Made by a program: the position numbers and the translations under genes. Positions 44,371-51,857 of a DNA stretch of 64,000 bases are shown piece by piece. Positions within the stretch are counted from its first letter, which is position 1, and each line of letters opens with the position of its first letter. The notes beneath the pieces are model-generated. The model was not told the DNA's origin. It ran no database searches and worked only from the letters and a program-made list of their open reading frames with translations. The stretch comes from Phocaeicola fibrisolvens (GTDB taxonomy: Bacteria; Bacteroidota; Bacteroidia; Bacteroidales; Bacteroidaceae): positions 1-64,000 of the forward strand of contig NZ_JAOQJI010000011.1 in assembly GCF_025567125.1 (NCBI RefSeq), read 5' to 3'.

Positions 44371-45200
44371 ATCAGTTTATTAAGCATCAATTTAATATCT
44401 TCCGGCACTCTTTTTTCATCCATCGCATCCAAATGAAATCCATGATACGTGTTCTCACTTTCACACTTGAACTCAATATACTGATTATGTACCTGATCGA
44501 AAAAGTAAAGCACTCTCAAATCTGCTCCAATAGCTTTCAGAAGCATATTCTCCGCTTCTTCTCTACTACACATCAATATAGACACTTTCTCACCTTTATT
44601 GGCCGGATGTGCCCCTTTCCCGTTCTCTCCATGCTTTGGATTCAGATTGAATATCCGTTGGGGCTTACGGTTGGTTTCATACCATTTTAAAACAGATTTA
44701 AAGTCAGCTTTCCTGACCTCCAGTTCCCAATCTGCCTGATTACGCTTTACCTGAATTACTTTAACGGCATCCGAAAAAGCATCCTGATTTACCAAAAGAA
44801 ATACACTTCCATCTGTAGCCACCGCCTTCCGCTCTGCCATTTCGCACAATGTATCATCCTTTATTGGCAAGCCATGACACATATAGCTTTCCGTATCCTT
44901 CTGTACTTTCTGCATCCGCCAGTTCTCTCCCCATCGGCTCATCACCATACGCATACGGGTCTTGATACTGGGATAGCACTCTTCTATCGTCTCTACAGGA
45001 TACAGGAATGACGATACATTGTCCGCATCATAGTAGCCTTCGTAGTTTTCGTTTGCTATAAACCTACATATTTCGTTTATGTTTTCTATCACCTTCAAGA
45101 TTTCATTTTCAGTCATGACACCTTTGGTCCTAATATACTCCGGTTGTCCTTCCACTTCCTCATATCTCGGCAGCAATAAAAATAACTCGCTATGCTCCAT
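44367..45200 (-). CDS. Unknown protein, third gene of the DUF262/ATPase operon
   Basis: This 277-aa protein is not recognised. It starts one base after the ATPase stop (45202) and ends in an ATGA overlap with the 40-aa ORF, so it is tightly coupled. No signal peptide, membrane helix or familiar nuclease motif is clear. Notable segments are LFLLLPRYEEVEGQPEYIR at the N-terminus, FNLNPKHGENGKGAHPANKG in the middle (a charged Gly/His loop), and a C-terminal RVLYFFDQVHNQYIEFKCES. It may be an effector or a specificity protein of the unit. Lower GC than the backbone supports horizontal origin. Confidence 0.65.
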   Translation of the reverse strand: MEHSELFLLLPRYEEVEGQPEYIRTKGVMTENEILKVIENINEICRFIANENYEGYYDADNVSSFLYPVETIEECYPSIKTRMRMVMSRWGENWRMQKVQKDTESYMCHGLPIKDDTLCEMAERKAVATDGSVFLLVNQDAFSDAVKVIQVKRNQADWELEVRKADFKSVLKWYETNRKPQRIFNLNPKHGENGKGAHPANKGEKVSILMCSREEAENMLLKAIGADLRVLYFFDQVHNQYIEFKCESENTYHGFHLDAMDEKRVPEDIKLMLNKLI

Positions 45201-45201
45201 A

Positions 45202-46335
45202 TCAAAATCCGGTTAACGTTTGCAGGTCAATATCTATCTGGTCAAAGAATCCCTTTGGAGGACGGATAATACGCCCAGTCTCCGAAATCTGCAACCGGTG
45301 CGACAAAGCCGTATGTCCGTGTTCTTCTCGCTCAAAATAGTATATGGAAAGCCTATCTGGAGTAATCCACTTCTTGTTTACAGCTACCAGACTGCCGTTT
45401 ATGATGTGGTCGCTATGTGATTCTATGATGATTTGCACGCCGTGAGCCACTGCTTTCGATATCAATTCCATCAACACGGCCTGTCCTTTGGGATGCAAGT
45501 GTGCCTCCGGGTTCTCAATCAGTATAATGGCATCCTTATCCGCACTTAACACGGCTATCAATATGGGTAATACATACGTAATTCCAAACCCCGTGTTCAG
45601 GGCTGTAATATCCTCCGTAATGGTATTCCCCTCACGATTGAATTTATATTTCAATTTGAAATCTTCTCCAGCCGGCTCAATATTAATCTTGATATTGGGT
45701 GAAACCAGACGCAACCAACGTTCCACTTGCACAGCAAGCCGATAATCGGGCGTAATATCTTCTTTGTCTATGATAGCCAGTTCTTCTATGGGAATATTGA
45801 GGTTCTTATACTGCTCCAGAAAATGCACTGCATATTCGCACTGCCCCATGCTTTTGGATATCTGTTTCTTGGTTACCACCAAAGAAGTATCACGGTTATA
45901 ACTCTTTTGAGGTCCGAACCGGAAAGCACTCAGGTATTGGAATTTCTCATTGAACAATGAATATTTTGACAATACGGCTTTTGAAGTTTCATTATCCTCT
46001 GCTCCAGGCAACATCGTGTCCATGATGTTGTCGGGATACTCAAACGAAAAATTCAAATCAGCTTGCTCCGCAAATTTCATGTCAATATTTAAGGTATGTT
46101 CTCTTGAAGCCTGACAAGCCAGTTCTCCCGATATCCCGGCATCGCACAAATCGCCTTTCAGATTCAAACCAGCATCCAAGTCGTTCATCATAAAAGACTG
46201 ACGCAACAGAATCAACGACTGTATAACTGTTGACTTTCCCATGCCATTCATTCCTGTAAGGATTGTCAGTCCGTTCAAATCCAGATCCGTATGGTCATGA
46301 AGCTTTAAATTATTTATGCTCAAATGGGTTATCAT
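45202..46335 (-). CDS. AAA ATPase, DUF3696/OLD-like
   Basis: This 377-aa ABC/SMC-type ATPase has an N-terminal THLSINNLKLHDHTDLDLNG, Walker A GMNGMGKSTVIQSL, a signature-like TALNTGFGITYVLPIL, and Walker B AIILIENPEAHLHPKGQAVLMEL followed by IIIESHSDHIING. No TOPRIM domain is attached, so a partner probably provides the enzymatic effect. Its ATG overlaps the DUF262 stop (ATGA). ATPases of this group recur in phage-defence operons (family knowledge). Here it is flanked by DUF262 and an unknown protein. Confidence 0.82.
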   Translation of the reverse strand: MITHLSINNLKLHDHTDLDLNGLTILTGMNGMGKSTVIQSLILLRQSFMMNDLDAGLNLKGDLCDAGISGELACQASREHTLNIDMKFAEQADLNFSFEYPDNIMDTMLPGAEDNETSKAVLSKYSLFNEKFQYLSAFRFGPQKSYNRDTSLVVTKKQISKSMGQCEYAVHFLEQYKNLNIPIEELAIIDKEDITPDYRLAVQVERWLRLVSPNIKINIEPAGEDFKLKYKFNREGNTITEDITALNTGFGITYVLPILIAVLSADKDAIILIENPEAHLHPKGQAVLMELISKAVAHGVQIIIESHSDHIINGSLVAVNKKWITPDRLSIYYFEREEHGHTALSHRLQISETGRIIRPPKGFFDQIDIDLQTLTGF

Positions 46336-47468
46336 AAGCTTATTATTTCTTTTATCAGTGATTTCACCATCGTAAACCGTTGTTCCACATTGTATTTCTG
46401 TCCTGTACCGGTCGATATAGAGAAATTGAATTTTTCATCATTAAATAAACGAATCATTCCGGCCTTGAAGTCTTCTGCATTTTTCAACAGCAAATGCTGT
46501 TCTTCGTCGCTCAACCAAGCGATATTTACACTCAGCGTATCATATACCGACTTGGATATAGGCTTTCTTTTGTCGGTAATCTTATATCGCTTACGGAATG
46601 TATCTTTTTTGAATATCTCATAACAGCACTCCATCGCCTTGTCAAAAGAGACCCGTATGTCATTTCTTTGTGCAGGAGTCATTTTATTTAATTCTCCCAT
46701 CTTATCATTCAGAAACATATCCAAGTCGCCCATGTAATCCTGATAACCGATAAAGAACGCCACAAACCGGTTGACAAAATCCCGATCTTGCATCCGCTTG
46801 CTTTTCACGGAATAATTGGTAGCCTTTTTAAAAGACTCCATATTGGCCAGCTCCTTTATAAATATTGCCGCAGGTCCCTGATTCAAAGCGTGACGCATTT
46901 CCTGGGGAGTTAAAGGTTCTCCCGCGGTATTCACACGTTGGAATATTATGTATTTCACATCCAACGGAGTACCTTTACGCAAGGTGTTCATGGTGATTTT
47001 GAGCGATTTGATGCGCTTCACTTCAGGCCGTGCCAGTTGTGAAAAAGTCAAGCCTTCAAAATTTTTCAAGAACTGTAGTCCCTCCAGTTTCAAAGGTTCA
47101 TCTTCCTTCAAAACAAAATCCCTTATCGCACAGATTCGTTGTAACCCGTCTATAATGGAAAGTTTTTGACTTACAGGGTCTTCACTAAAATAGAATGAGG
47201 GCAAAGGAAGTCCCAGCAGAATTGACTCTATCAGCCTGCTCTTTTTCACGTTATCCCATACGTCAGCCGCACGCTGAAAATCAGGCTGCAAATCTATCTC
47301 ATCGTTTTCCAGTTGTTCTATCAGCGAGCCTAAATTCACAGTCGATATATCCACATCAATCTCATTGGGATTAAAAGGTTTGGTTATCACTTCCATTGAC
47401 TTCCCTCCGTTAAGATCTTCTTCTTCTACTCCCAGTTCATTTTGTATTTTAAGGTCTTCCATACTCAT
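46332..47468 (-). CDS. DUF262-domain protein (ParB/Srx-like fold)
   Basis: This 378-aa protein is the first gene of the unit. DUF262 markers are the QPDFQRAADVWDNVKKSRLI segment and SIIDGLQRICAIRDF (DGxQR), the nucleotide-binding loop that resembles ParB/sulfiredoxin and the GmrS half of GmrSD. No DUF1524 HNH nuclease domain follows, so it is not a complete GmrSD. It probably hydrolyses NTP and passes a signal to the ATPase. An upstream box TATCTTTG at 47583-47590 (minus) may be its promoter. Confidence 0.85.
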   Translation of the reverse strand: MSMEDLKIQNELGVEEEDLNGGKSMEVITKPFNPNEIDVDISTVNLGSLIEQLENDEIDLQPDFQRAADVWDNVKKSRLIESILLGLPLPSFYFSEDPVSQKLSIIDGLQRICAIRDFVLKEDEPLKLEGLQFLKNFEGLTFSQLARPEVKRIKSLKITMNTLRKGTPLDVKYIIFQRVNTAGEPLTPQEMRHALNQGPAAIFIKELANMESFKKATNYSVKSKRMQDRDFVNRFVAFFIGYQDYMGDLDMFLNDKMGELNKMTPAQRNDIRVSFDKAMECCYEIFKKDTFRKRYKITDKRKPISKSVYDTLSVNIAWLSDEEQHLLLKNAEDFKAGMIRLFNDEKFNFSISTGTGQKYNVEQRFTMVKSLIKEIISL

Positions 47469-47582
47469 AAGAAACTCATTCTATTTTAGCCAAATTCTTC
47501 AATCTCAGTTTACTCAACCGTCCCTGTTCCTTCAACTGTGTTTCAAACTCTAGCCACAAAGGCCATTAATCCGAATTATATA

Positions 47583-47590
47583 CAAAGATA
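47583..47590 (-). promoter_or_regulatory. Possible -7 box of the DUF262 operon
   Basis: On the minus strand this reads TATCTTTG, about 115 nt before the ATG at 47468. That is a long leader but acceptable. Confidence 0.4.
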
Positions 47591-47701
47591 TGGATTTAAT
47601 CACATCAAGGGAAATAATAAATTAACTTTTTACGATTGTCACAAAAAGCCAACTTCCGCTTTTCCCAAACCTCCCGCCGAAGATACCCCATCCTCAAAGA
47701 A

Positions 47702-47793
47702 TTTTCTACGTTTTCCGGCAGAGAAACATACGGTTTTCACGCGGAAAACATACGGCTCCGCCACGGGAAACGTACGGTTCCGGGAAGGGAAAC
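47702..47793. repeat. 22-bp-period repeats of the AAAC(A/G)TACGG type
   Basis: AAAC starts at 47724, 47746, 47768 and 47790, exactly 22 bp apart. The first three continue as (A/G)TACGG(T/C)T or CT, and the third forms the near-palindrome GGAAACGTACGGTTCC. A fifth, degenerate copy (TACGTTTTCC) lies 22 bp before the first in phase. The array sits in the 47469-47861 gap, next to the mltF terminator. Apart from this array, the terminator and a promoter box, I see nothing else in that gap. Confidence 0.75.
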
Positions 47794-47798
47794 ATAAA

Positions 47799-47837
47799 AA
47801 AGTGCCTGAAGTTTCCGTAAAAACCTCCAGGCACTTT
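47799..47837 (-). terminator. Terminator of the udk-mltF operon
   Basis: AAAGTGCCTG (47799-47808) and CAGGCACTTT (47828-47837) form a perfect 10-bp stem. On the minus strand the stem runs into TTTTTTAT. Confidence 0.85.
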
Positions 47838-47861
47838 CCGAACAAGTTCCTTACTTGTCTT

Positions 47862-49235
47862 CTATTTCTTGATTTTCCGTTTGTAAAGCTCCGCCCGCGC
47901 CAGAATCTCCCGCACGAACTCATACGTATCGCTGCCGCGGAGATAGCCGTTCTTGCAGACGGGGTCCTGATAATATTCCTTGTTGCTCTTGAGCAGCATG
48001 TAATGGGCCACGTGGTGCTCCCACAGGTAACGGTTGCGGCCGTATTTCTCGGCCAGGGCCATGGCATCGGTCACATGGCCTATCCCGCAGTTGTAGGCGG
48101 CCAGGATGAACTTCGCCTGCTCTTCCTTGTCGGTTACCTTACTGAACGTGCGCTGCATGTTGGCGATGTATTTCACGGCGGCCTTGATGCTCTCTTCCGG
48201 GTCCTGCTCCTTGCCAGGCGGTACTCCCATCAAACGGGAGGTAGCAGGCATGAGCTGCATCAGTCCCTTGGCTCCGGCCCACGACACCACGTTTGGATTG
48301 AAGTTCGATTCCGTATAGGCCAGGGAGGCCAGCAGACGCCAGTCCCACCCGATTTCCTTGGCATAGCGGCGGAACAGTGCATCGTAGTGGGAAATCTTGC
48401 CGTCTTTCACGGAAAGAATGGACCCGTGCGACGGACGCTTGGCCAGTTCGAAATAACGGCGGGCACTGGCCCGGAACTCCGGTGAATTGATGTTCTCCCG
48501 GTGCCACTTGTCGGCTGCGGCGGCCAGCTGGGGCGAGGTCTTACGCACAGCCCACGATGAACGCTGGTCGAAGCTGATAGCCAGCTTGATGTCCAGCACC
48601 GGATAATAGGTTCGGTTGATTTTGGCGATTTCGTCGGTGGCCACCGTATAGTCGATACGGCCCTCCGCCACCCACGTAATCAGGTCTTCCGACGAAACAC
48701 TGTCGGAGGAGACCTCACAGATGTCGATGCCGCCTCCCAGCTCCCGGTTCAGGTTCTCCAGCCGGGTACGGTATTTTCCGGAGTTGACATAGACCTTCTT
48801 CCCCACCAGCTCCGTCACGTCTTTCAGGGCTTCCTTTCCGCGCCGCTGCACGATGACCTGGCGAGTGATGTCTTCCTCCCCGCAATAAATCAGACTGTCT
48901 TTCAGGGCGTTGGTCATGATGAGGTTATAGGCCACCAGGTCGCCTGCCCCACTGAGCAGACTGTCCACCAGCCCTTCTTCGTCTTTCACCACCTTTACCT
49001 TCAGGGTCAGGCCGAGCGACTTGGCAAACTGCTGGGCCAGTTCGTACTGGAATCCCATGGGTTCGCCGCGGTAGTTGAAGTACGACACGGAACTGTTGAC
49101 CGTGAGCACCACCAGTTCTTTCTTCTCCAGTATCTGCGGCAAGTCGACCGCCACCTCCTCCGTCTTCTTTTCCGGCTGACAGGAAAAGAGCAGCAGCGCC
49201 ATCGCCCCTACCAGACATCCGATCCAGGTTTTCAT
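47862..49235 (-). CDS. mltF: MltF-like membrane-bound lytic transglycosylase
   Basis: This 457-aa envelope enzyme has a lipoprotein signal (LLLFSC). A periplasmic-binding-protein domain (about 35-265, GEPMGFQYELAQQFAKSLG) is followed by an SLT lytic transglycosylase domain with the catalytic Glu in SLAYTESNFNPNV, plus AKGLMQLMPATS and AAYNCGIGHV. This domain order is that of MltF, which cuts peptidoglycan to 1,6-anhydro products. The gene overlaps udk by 4 nt. Confidence 0.9.
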   Translation of the reverse strand: MKTWIGCLVGAMALLLFSCQPEKKTEEVAVDLPQILEKKELVVLTVNSSVSYFNYRGEPMGFQYELAQQFAKSLGLTLKVKVVKDEEGLVDSLLSGAGDLVAYNLIMTNALKDSLIYCGEEDITRQVIVQRRGKEALKDVTELVGKKVYVNSGKYRTRLENLNRELGGGIDICEVSSDSVSSEDLITWVAEGRIDYTVATDEIAKINRTYYPVLDIKLAISFDQRSSWAVRKTSPQLAAAADKWHRENINSPEFRASARRYFELAKRPSHGSILSVKDGKISHYDALFRRYAKEIGWDWRLLASLAYTESNFNPNVVSWAGAKGLMQLMPATSRLMGVPPGKEQDPEESIKAAVKYIANMQRTFSKVTDKEEQAKFILAAYNCGIGHVTDAMALAEKYGRNRYLWEHHVAHYMLLKSNKEYYQDPVCKNGYLRGSDTYEFVREILARAELYKRKIKK

Positions 49236-49843
49236 CGGTCGACGATTTTTTCGATGTACATTTTCAGAATCTCAATGGCTTTTTCATTGTGTCCTCCCTG
49301 CGGGACAATCAGGTCGGCAATCCGCTTGGCCGGCTCGATGAACTCCAGGTGCATGGGTTTCAGCACCCGCACGTAACGGTCCATCACGGCCTCCGCCGTA
49401 CGTCCGCGTTCAATCACATCCCGCTGGATGACACGTATCAGACGTTCGTCGGGGTCGGCATCCACAAAGATGCGCAGGTCCATCTGCTTGCAGAGACGAC
49501 GGTCGCTCAGGGCCAGAATCCCTTCGATGATGACCACCTTGCGCGGCTCTACATGAATGGTCTCCTTCTGGCGGGTACAGGTCAGGTAGGAATACACGGG
49601 CTGTTCGATGGCCTCGCCCCGGCGCAGCATCTCCACGTGCTTCGAAAGCAAATCCCAGTCGAAGGCAGAAGGATGGTCGAAGTTGATGTTCTGCCGTTCT
49701 TCCACGGGCACATGGCTGCTGTCCTTGTAATATGAGTCGAGCGGAAGCACTGCCACTTCGTTTTCCGGCAGACTTTCTACAATCCGTCGCACCACAGTTG
49801 TTTTCCCGGAGCCTGTTCCTCCTGCAATTCCAATGATAATCAT
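49232..49843 (-). CDS. udk: Uridine kinase
   Basis: The protein is 203 aa from ATG 49843 (MIIIGIAGGTGSGKTTVV); a start 12 nt upstream is possible. The P-loop GGTGSGKT and LPLDSYYKD, NFDHPSAFDWDLL and VVIIEGILALSDRRL are standard for uridine-cytidine kinases of pyrimidine salvage. The stop overlaps mltF. Confidence 0.95.
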   Translation of the reverse strand: MIIIGIAGGTGSGKTTVVRRIVESLPENEVAVLPLDSYYKDSSHVPVEERQNINFDHPSAFDWDLLSKHVEMLRRGEAIEQPVYSYLTCTRQKETIHVEPRKVVIIEGILALSDRRLCKQMDLRIFVDADPDERLIRVIQRDVIERGRTAEAVMDRYVRVLKPMHLEFIEPAKRIADLIVPQGGHNEKAIEILKMYIEKIVDR

Positions 49844-49866
49844 AACTTGTTTCAATAATTAATTTC

Positions 49867-49874
49867 TATATTTG
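49867..49874 (+). promoter_or_regulatory. -7 box of the Dabb-thioesterase pair
   Basis: TATATTTG fits TAnnTTTG, 39 nt before ATG 49914, with udk divergent on the other side. Confidence 0.5.
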
Positions 49875-49913
49875 CAATACACAAAAATACGAAAATCATA
49901 AAAACAAACAAAC

Positions 49914-50213
49914 ATGGTCAAACACATTGTTCTATTCAAACTGAAAGAAAGTCTTTCTGCGGCTGAAAAAGCCGACATCATGCACCGTTTCAAGGCGGCT
50001 ATCGAGGCCCTTCCGGCCACCATTCCTTTTATCCGCGACATCCATGTGGGACTGAACGAGAACCCGGCAGAGACATGGGACATCTGCCTGGACAGCAGTT
50101 TCGACACCCTCGACGACGTAAAAGCCTATTCCATCCATCCGGCCCACGTGGCTGCGGCGGGTATCCTGAAAGAGGCCAAGGAAAATCGGGCCTGCGTGGA
50201 CTATACCCTCTAA
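49914..50213 (+). CDS. Dabb-family (stress-responsive alpha/beta-barrel) protein
   Basis: This 99-aa dimeric ferredoxin-like barrel protein opens with MVKHIVLFKLKESLSAAEK and has IRDIHVGLNENPAE, then YSIHPAHVAAAGILK, typical of Dabb/Pop3-type proteins. Enzymatic function in bacteria is usually unknown. It is encoded 19 nt before a hotdog thioesterase and probably co-transcribed with it. Confidence 0.85.
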   Translation: MVKHIVLFKLKESLSAAEKADIMHRFKAAIEALPATIPFIRDIHVGLNENPAETWDICLDSSFDTLDDVKAYSIHPAHVAAAGILKEAKENRACVDYTL

Positions 50214-50232
50214 CCTTCCAACCTCGACGCAC

Positions 50233-50718
50233 ATGGAAAAGATTATCAATCCCTGGAAAGGAATAGAAGGCTATTACTGTTTCGGATGTGCTCCCCACAA
50301 CGAGGACGGACTGAAAATGGAGTTTTACGAGGACGGAGAAGAGATTGTGTGCCTGTGGAAACCGGAGGCCCGCTTCCAAGGCTGGGTGAACACCCTGCAC
50401 GGGGGCATACAGGCCACGATGCTCGACGAAATCTGTGCCTGGGTCATCGCCCGCAAGATGCAGACTTCGGGGGTGACTTCCCGCATGGAAACGCACTACC
50501 TGAAGCCGGTGCATACCACCGACTCGCATCTCACGCTCCGAGCGCGGCTGAAAGAAGTGAAACGGCACTTCGCATTCATCGAAGCGGGCATCTTCGACGA
50601 GCACGACCAGCTCTGCACCAAGGCCGTATGCACCTATTACCTCTTCTCGAAGGAAAAAGCGGAAAAGGAAATGTGCTTCAAGGGCTGCTATACGGAAAAA
50701 GAGGTGGAGAATTTATAA
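50233..50718 (+). CDS. PaaI-type hotdog thioesterase
   Basis: This 161-aa acyl-CoA thioesterase-like protein contains NTLHGGIQATMLDEICAWVI, the HGG...D active-site pattern of the PaaI/4HBT hotdog family. An N-terminal YYCFGCAPHNEDGLKM segment is common in Bacteroidales homologues. It hydrolyses thioesters of an unknown acyl group. It follows the Dabb gene, then a 257-nt gap holds the his attenuator. Confidence 0.88.
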   Translation: MEKIINPWKGIEGYYCFGCAPHNEDGLKMEFYEDGEEIVCLWKPEARFQGWVNTLHGGIQATMLDEICAWVIARKMQTSGVTSRMETHYLKPVHTTDSHLTLRARLKEVKRHFAFIEAGIFDEHDQLCTKAVCTYYLFSKEKAEKEMCFKGCYTEKEVENL

Positions 50719-50753
50719 AACTGACAGCAAAACTGACTTTTTCCTGATAAATA

Positions 50754-50785
50754 TTTGCTTTTTCAAATCTTATCTTATAATTTTG
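50754..50785 (+). promoter_or_regulatory. Promoter of the his operon
   Basis: TTTG (50754-50757) and TAATTTTG (50778-50785) are separated by 20 nt, the full -33/-7 arrangement of the Bacteroidetes primary sigma factor. Confidence 0.75.
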
Positions 50786-50806
50786 TCGCAACAAAAGAAA
50801 GAAAAT

Positions 50807-50869
50807 ATGATTTTAAATACTGTACATCATCGCCATCATCATTTCCTAACGGTTCACACGGTAGGCTGA
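50807..50869 (+). CDS. hisL: his operon leader peptide
   Basis: This 20-codon frame, ATG 50807 to TGA 50867-50869, encodes MILNTVHHRHHHFLTVHTVG. Six of 20 residues are His, five of them within positions 7-12. It lies directly before a terminator and hisG, so it is the ribosome-stalling peptide of a classic transcription attenuator. Confidence 0.93.
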   Translation: MILNTVHHRHHHFLTVHTVG

Positions 50870-50948
50870 GAAGGCGTGTAGTTACAGAAAAGAGATAAGA
50901 TAACAAAAAAGGCTTGCCGTTAGGAATCATCCCGGTAAGCCTTTTTTT
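50843..50948 (+). promoter_or_regulatory. his attenuator: antiterminator and terminator
   Basis: The terminator arms are AAAGGCTTGCCG (50908-50919) and CGGTAAGCCTTT (50933-50944) followed by T. The competing antiterminator is a perfect 10-bp pairing of TTCCTAACGG (50843-50852, inside the leader just after the His codons) with CCGTTAGGAA (50917-50926, overlapping the terminator). A small hairpin ACACG/CGTGT (50856-50860 with 50875-50879) may be the pause or protector stem. Low charged tRNA-His should stall ribosomes and favour read-through. Confidence 0.88.
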
Positions 50949-50975
50949 ATTTGGACACTTTAACCGAAAAACAAC

Positions 50976-51827
50976 ATGTTAAGAATTGCCGTACAATCCA
51001 AAGGGCGTTTGTTTGAAGACACAATGGCCCTGTTCACAGAAGCCGACATCAAGCTGTCTACTTCCAAACGTACCTTGCTGACACAATCTACCAACTTCCC
51101 CGTGGAGGTGCTCTTCCTGCGCGACGACGACATTCCGCAGTGTGTGGCCAACGGCGTGGCCGACCTGGGCATCGTGGGGGAAAACGAGTTCGTGGAACGT
51201 GCCGAAGAAGCTGAAATCGTTCACCGACTGGGATTCAGCAAATGCCGTCTCTCGCTGGCCATCCATAAGGAGAGCGAATACGACGGGCTGCAGTGGTTCA
51301 ACCACAAGAAGATTGCCACTTCCTACCCGCACATTCTGAAGAACTTCCTGAACGAGCAGCAGATTGAGGCGGATATCCATGTCATCACGGGCTCGGTGGA
51401 GATATCTCCGGCCATCGGACTGGCGGATGCCATCTTCGATATCGTCAGCTCGGGCTCTACCCTCATCAGCAACAACCTGAAAGAGGTGGAAGTGGTGATG
51501 AAGAGTGAGGCTTTGCTCATCGGCAACAAGAACCTGTCGGCAGAAAAGAAGGAAATCCTTCAGGAGCTGTTGTTCCGCATCGATGCCGTGAAGACAGCCG
51601 AAGACAAGAAATACGTGCTGATGAACGTGCCTACCGACAAGGTGAAGGACATCGTGGAGGTACTGCCGGGCATCAAGAGTCCCACTATCATGCCGCTGGC
51701 CACGGAAGGATGGAGCAGCATCCACACCGTCATCGACCAGAAACGTTTCTGGGAAATCATCGGCAAGCTGAAGGCCATCGGGGCACAGGGTATCCTGGTA
51801 CTCCCCATCGAGAAAATGATACTTTAA
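50976..51827 (+). CDS. hisG: ATP phosphoribosyltransferase, long form
   Basis: This 283-aa enzyme catalyses the first step of histidine synthesis, joining PRPP to ATP. N-terminal LRIAVQSKGRLFEDTMALF, GVADLGIVGENEF and ADAIFDIVSSGSTLISNNL mark the catalytic domains. The final 75 residues (VLMNVPTDKVKDIVEVLPGI) are the ACT-like regulatory domain of the long form, which binds histidine and makes HisZ unnecessary. It heads the hisGDCB operon after the attenuator. Confidence 0.96.
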   Translation: MLRIAVQSKGRLFEDTMALFTEADIKLSTSKRTLLTQSTNFPVEVLFLRDDDIPQCVANGVADLGIVGENEFVERAEEAEIVHRLGFSKCRLSLAIHKESEYDGLQWFNHKKIATSYPHILKNFLNEQQIEADIHVITGSVEISPAIGLADAIFDIVSSGSTLISNNLKEVEVVMKSEALLIGNKNLSAEKKEILQELLFRIDAVKTAEDKKYVLMNVPTDKVKDIVEVLPGIKSPTIMPLATEGWSSIHTVIDQKRFWEIIGKLKAIGAQGILVLPIEKMIL

Positions 51828-51857
51828 CCGTTGAATCATTTCACACCAAATGCTACT

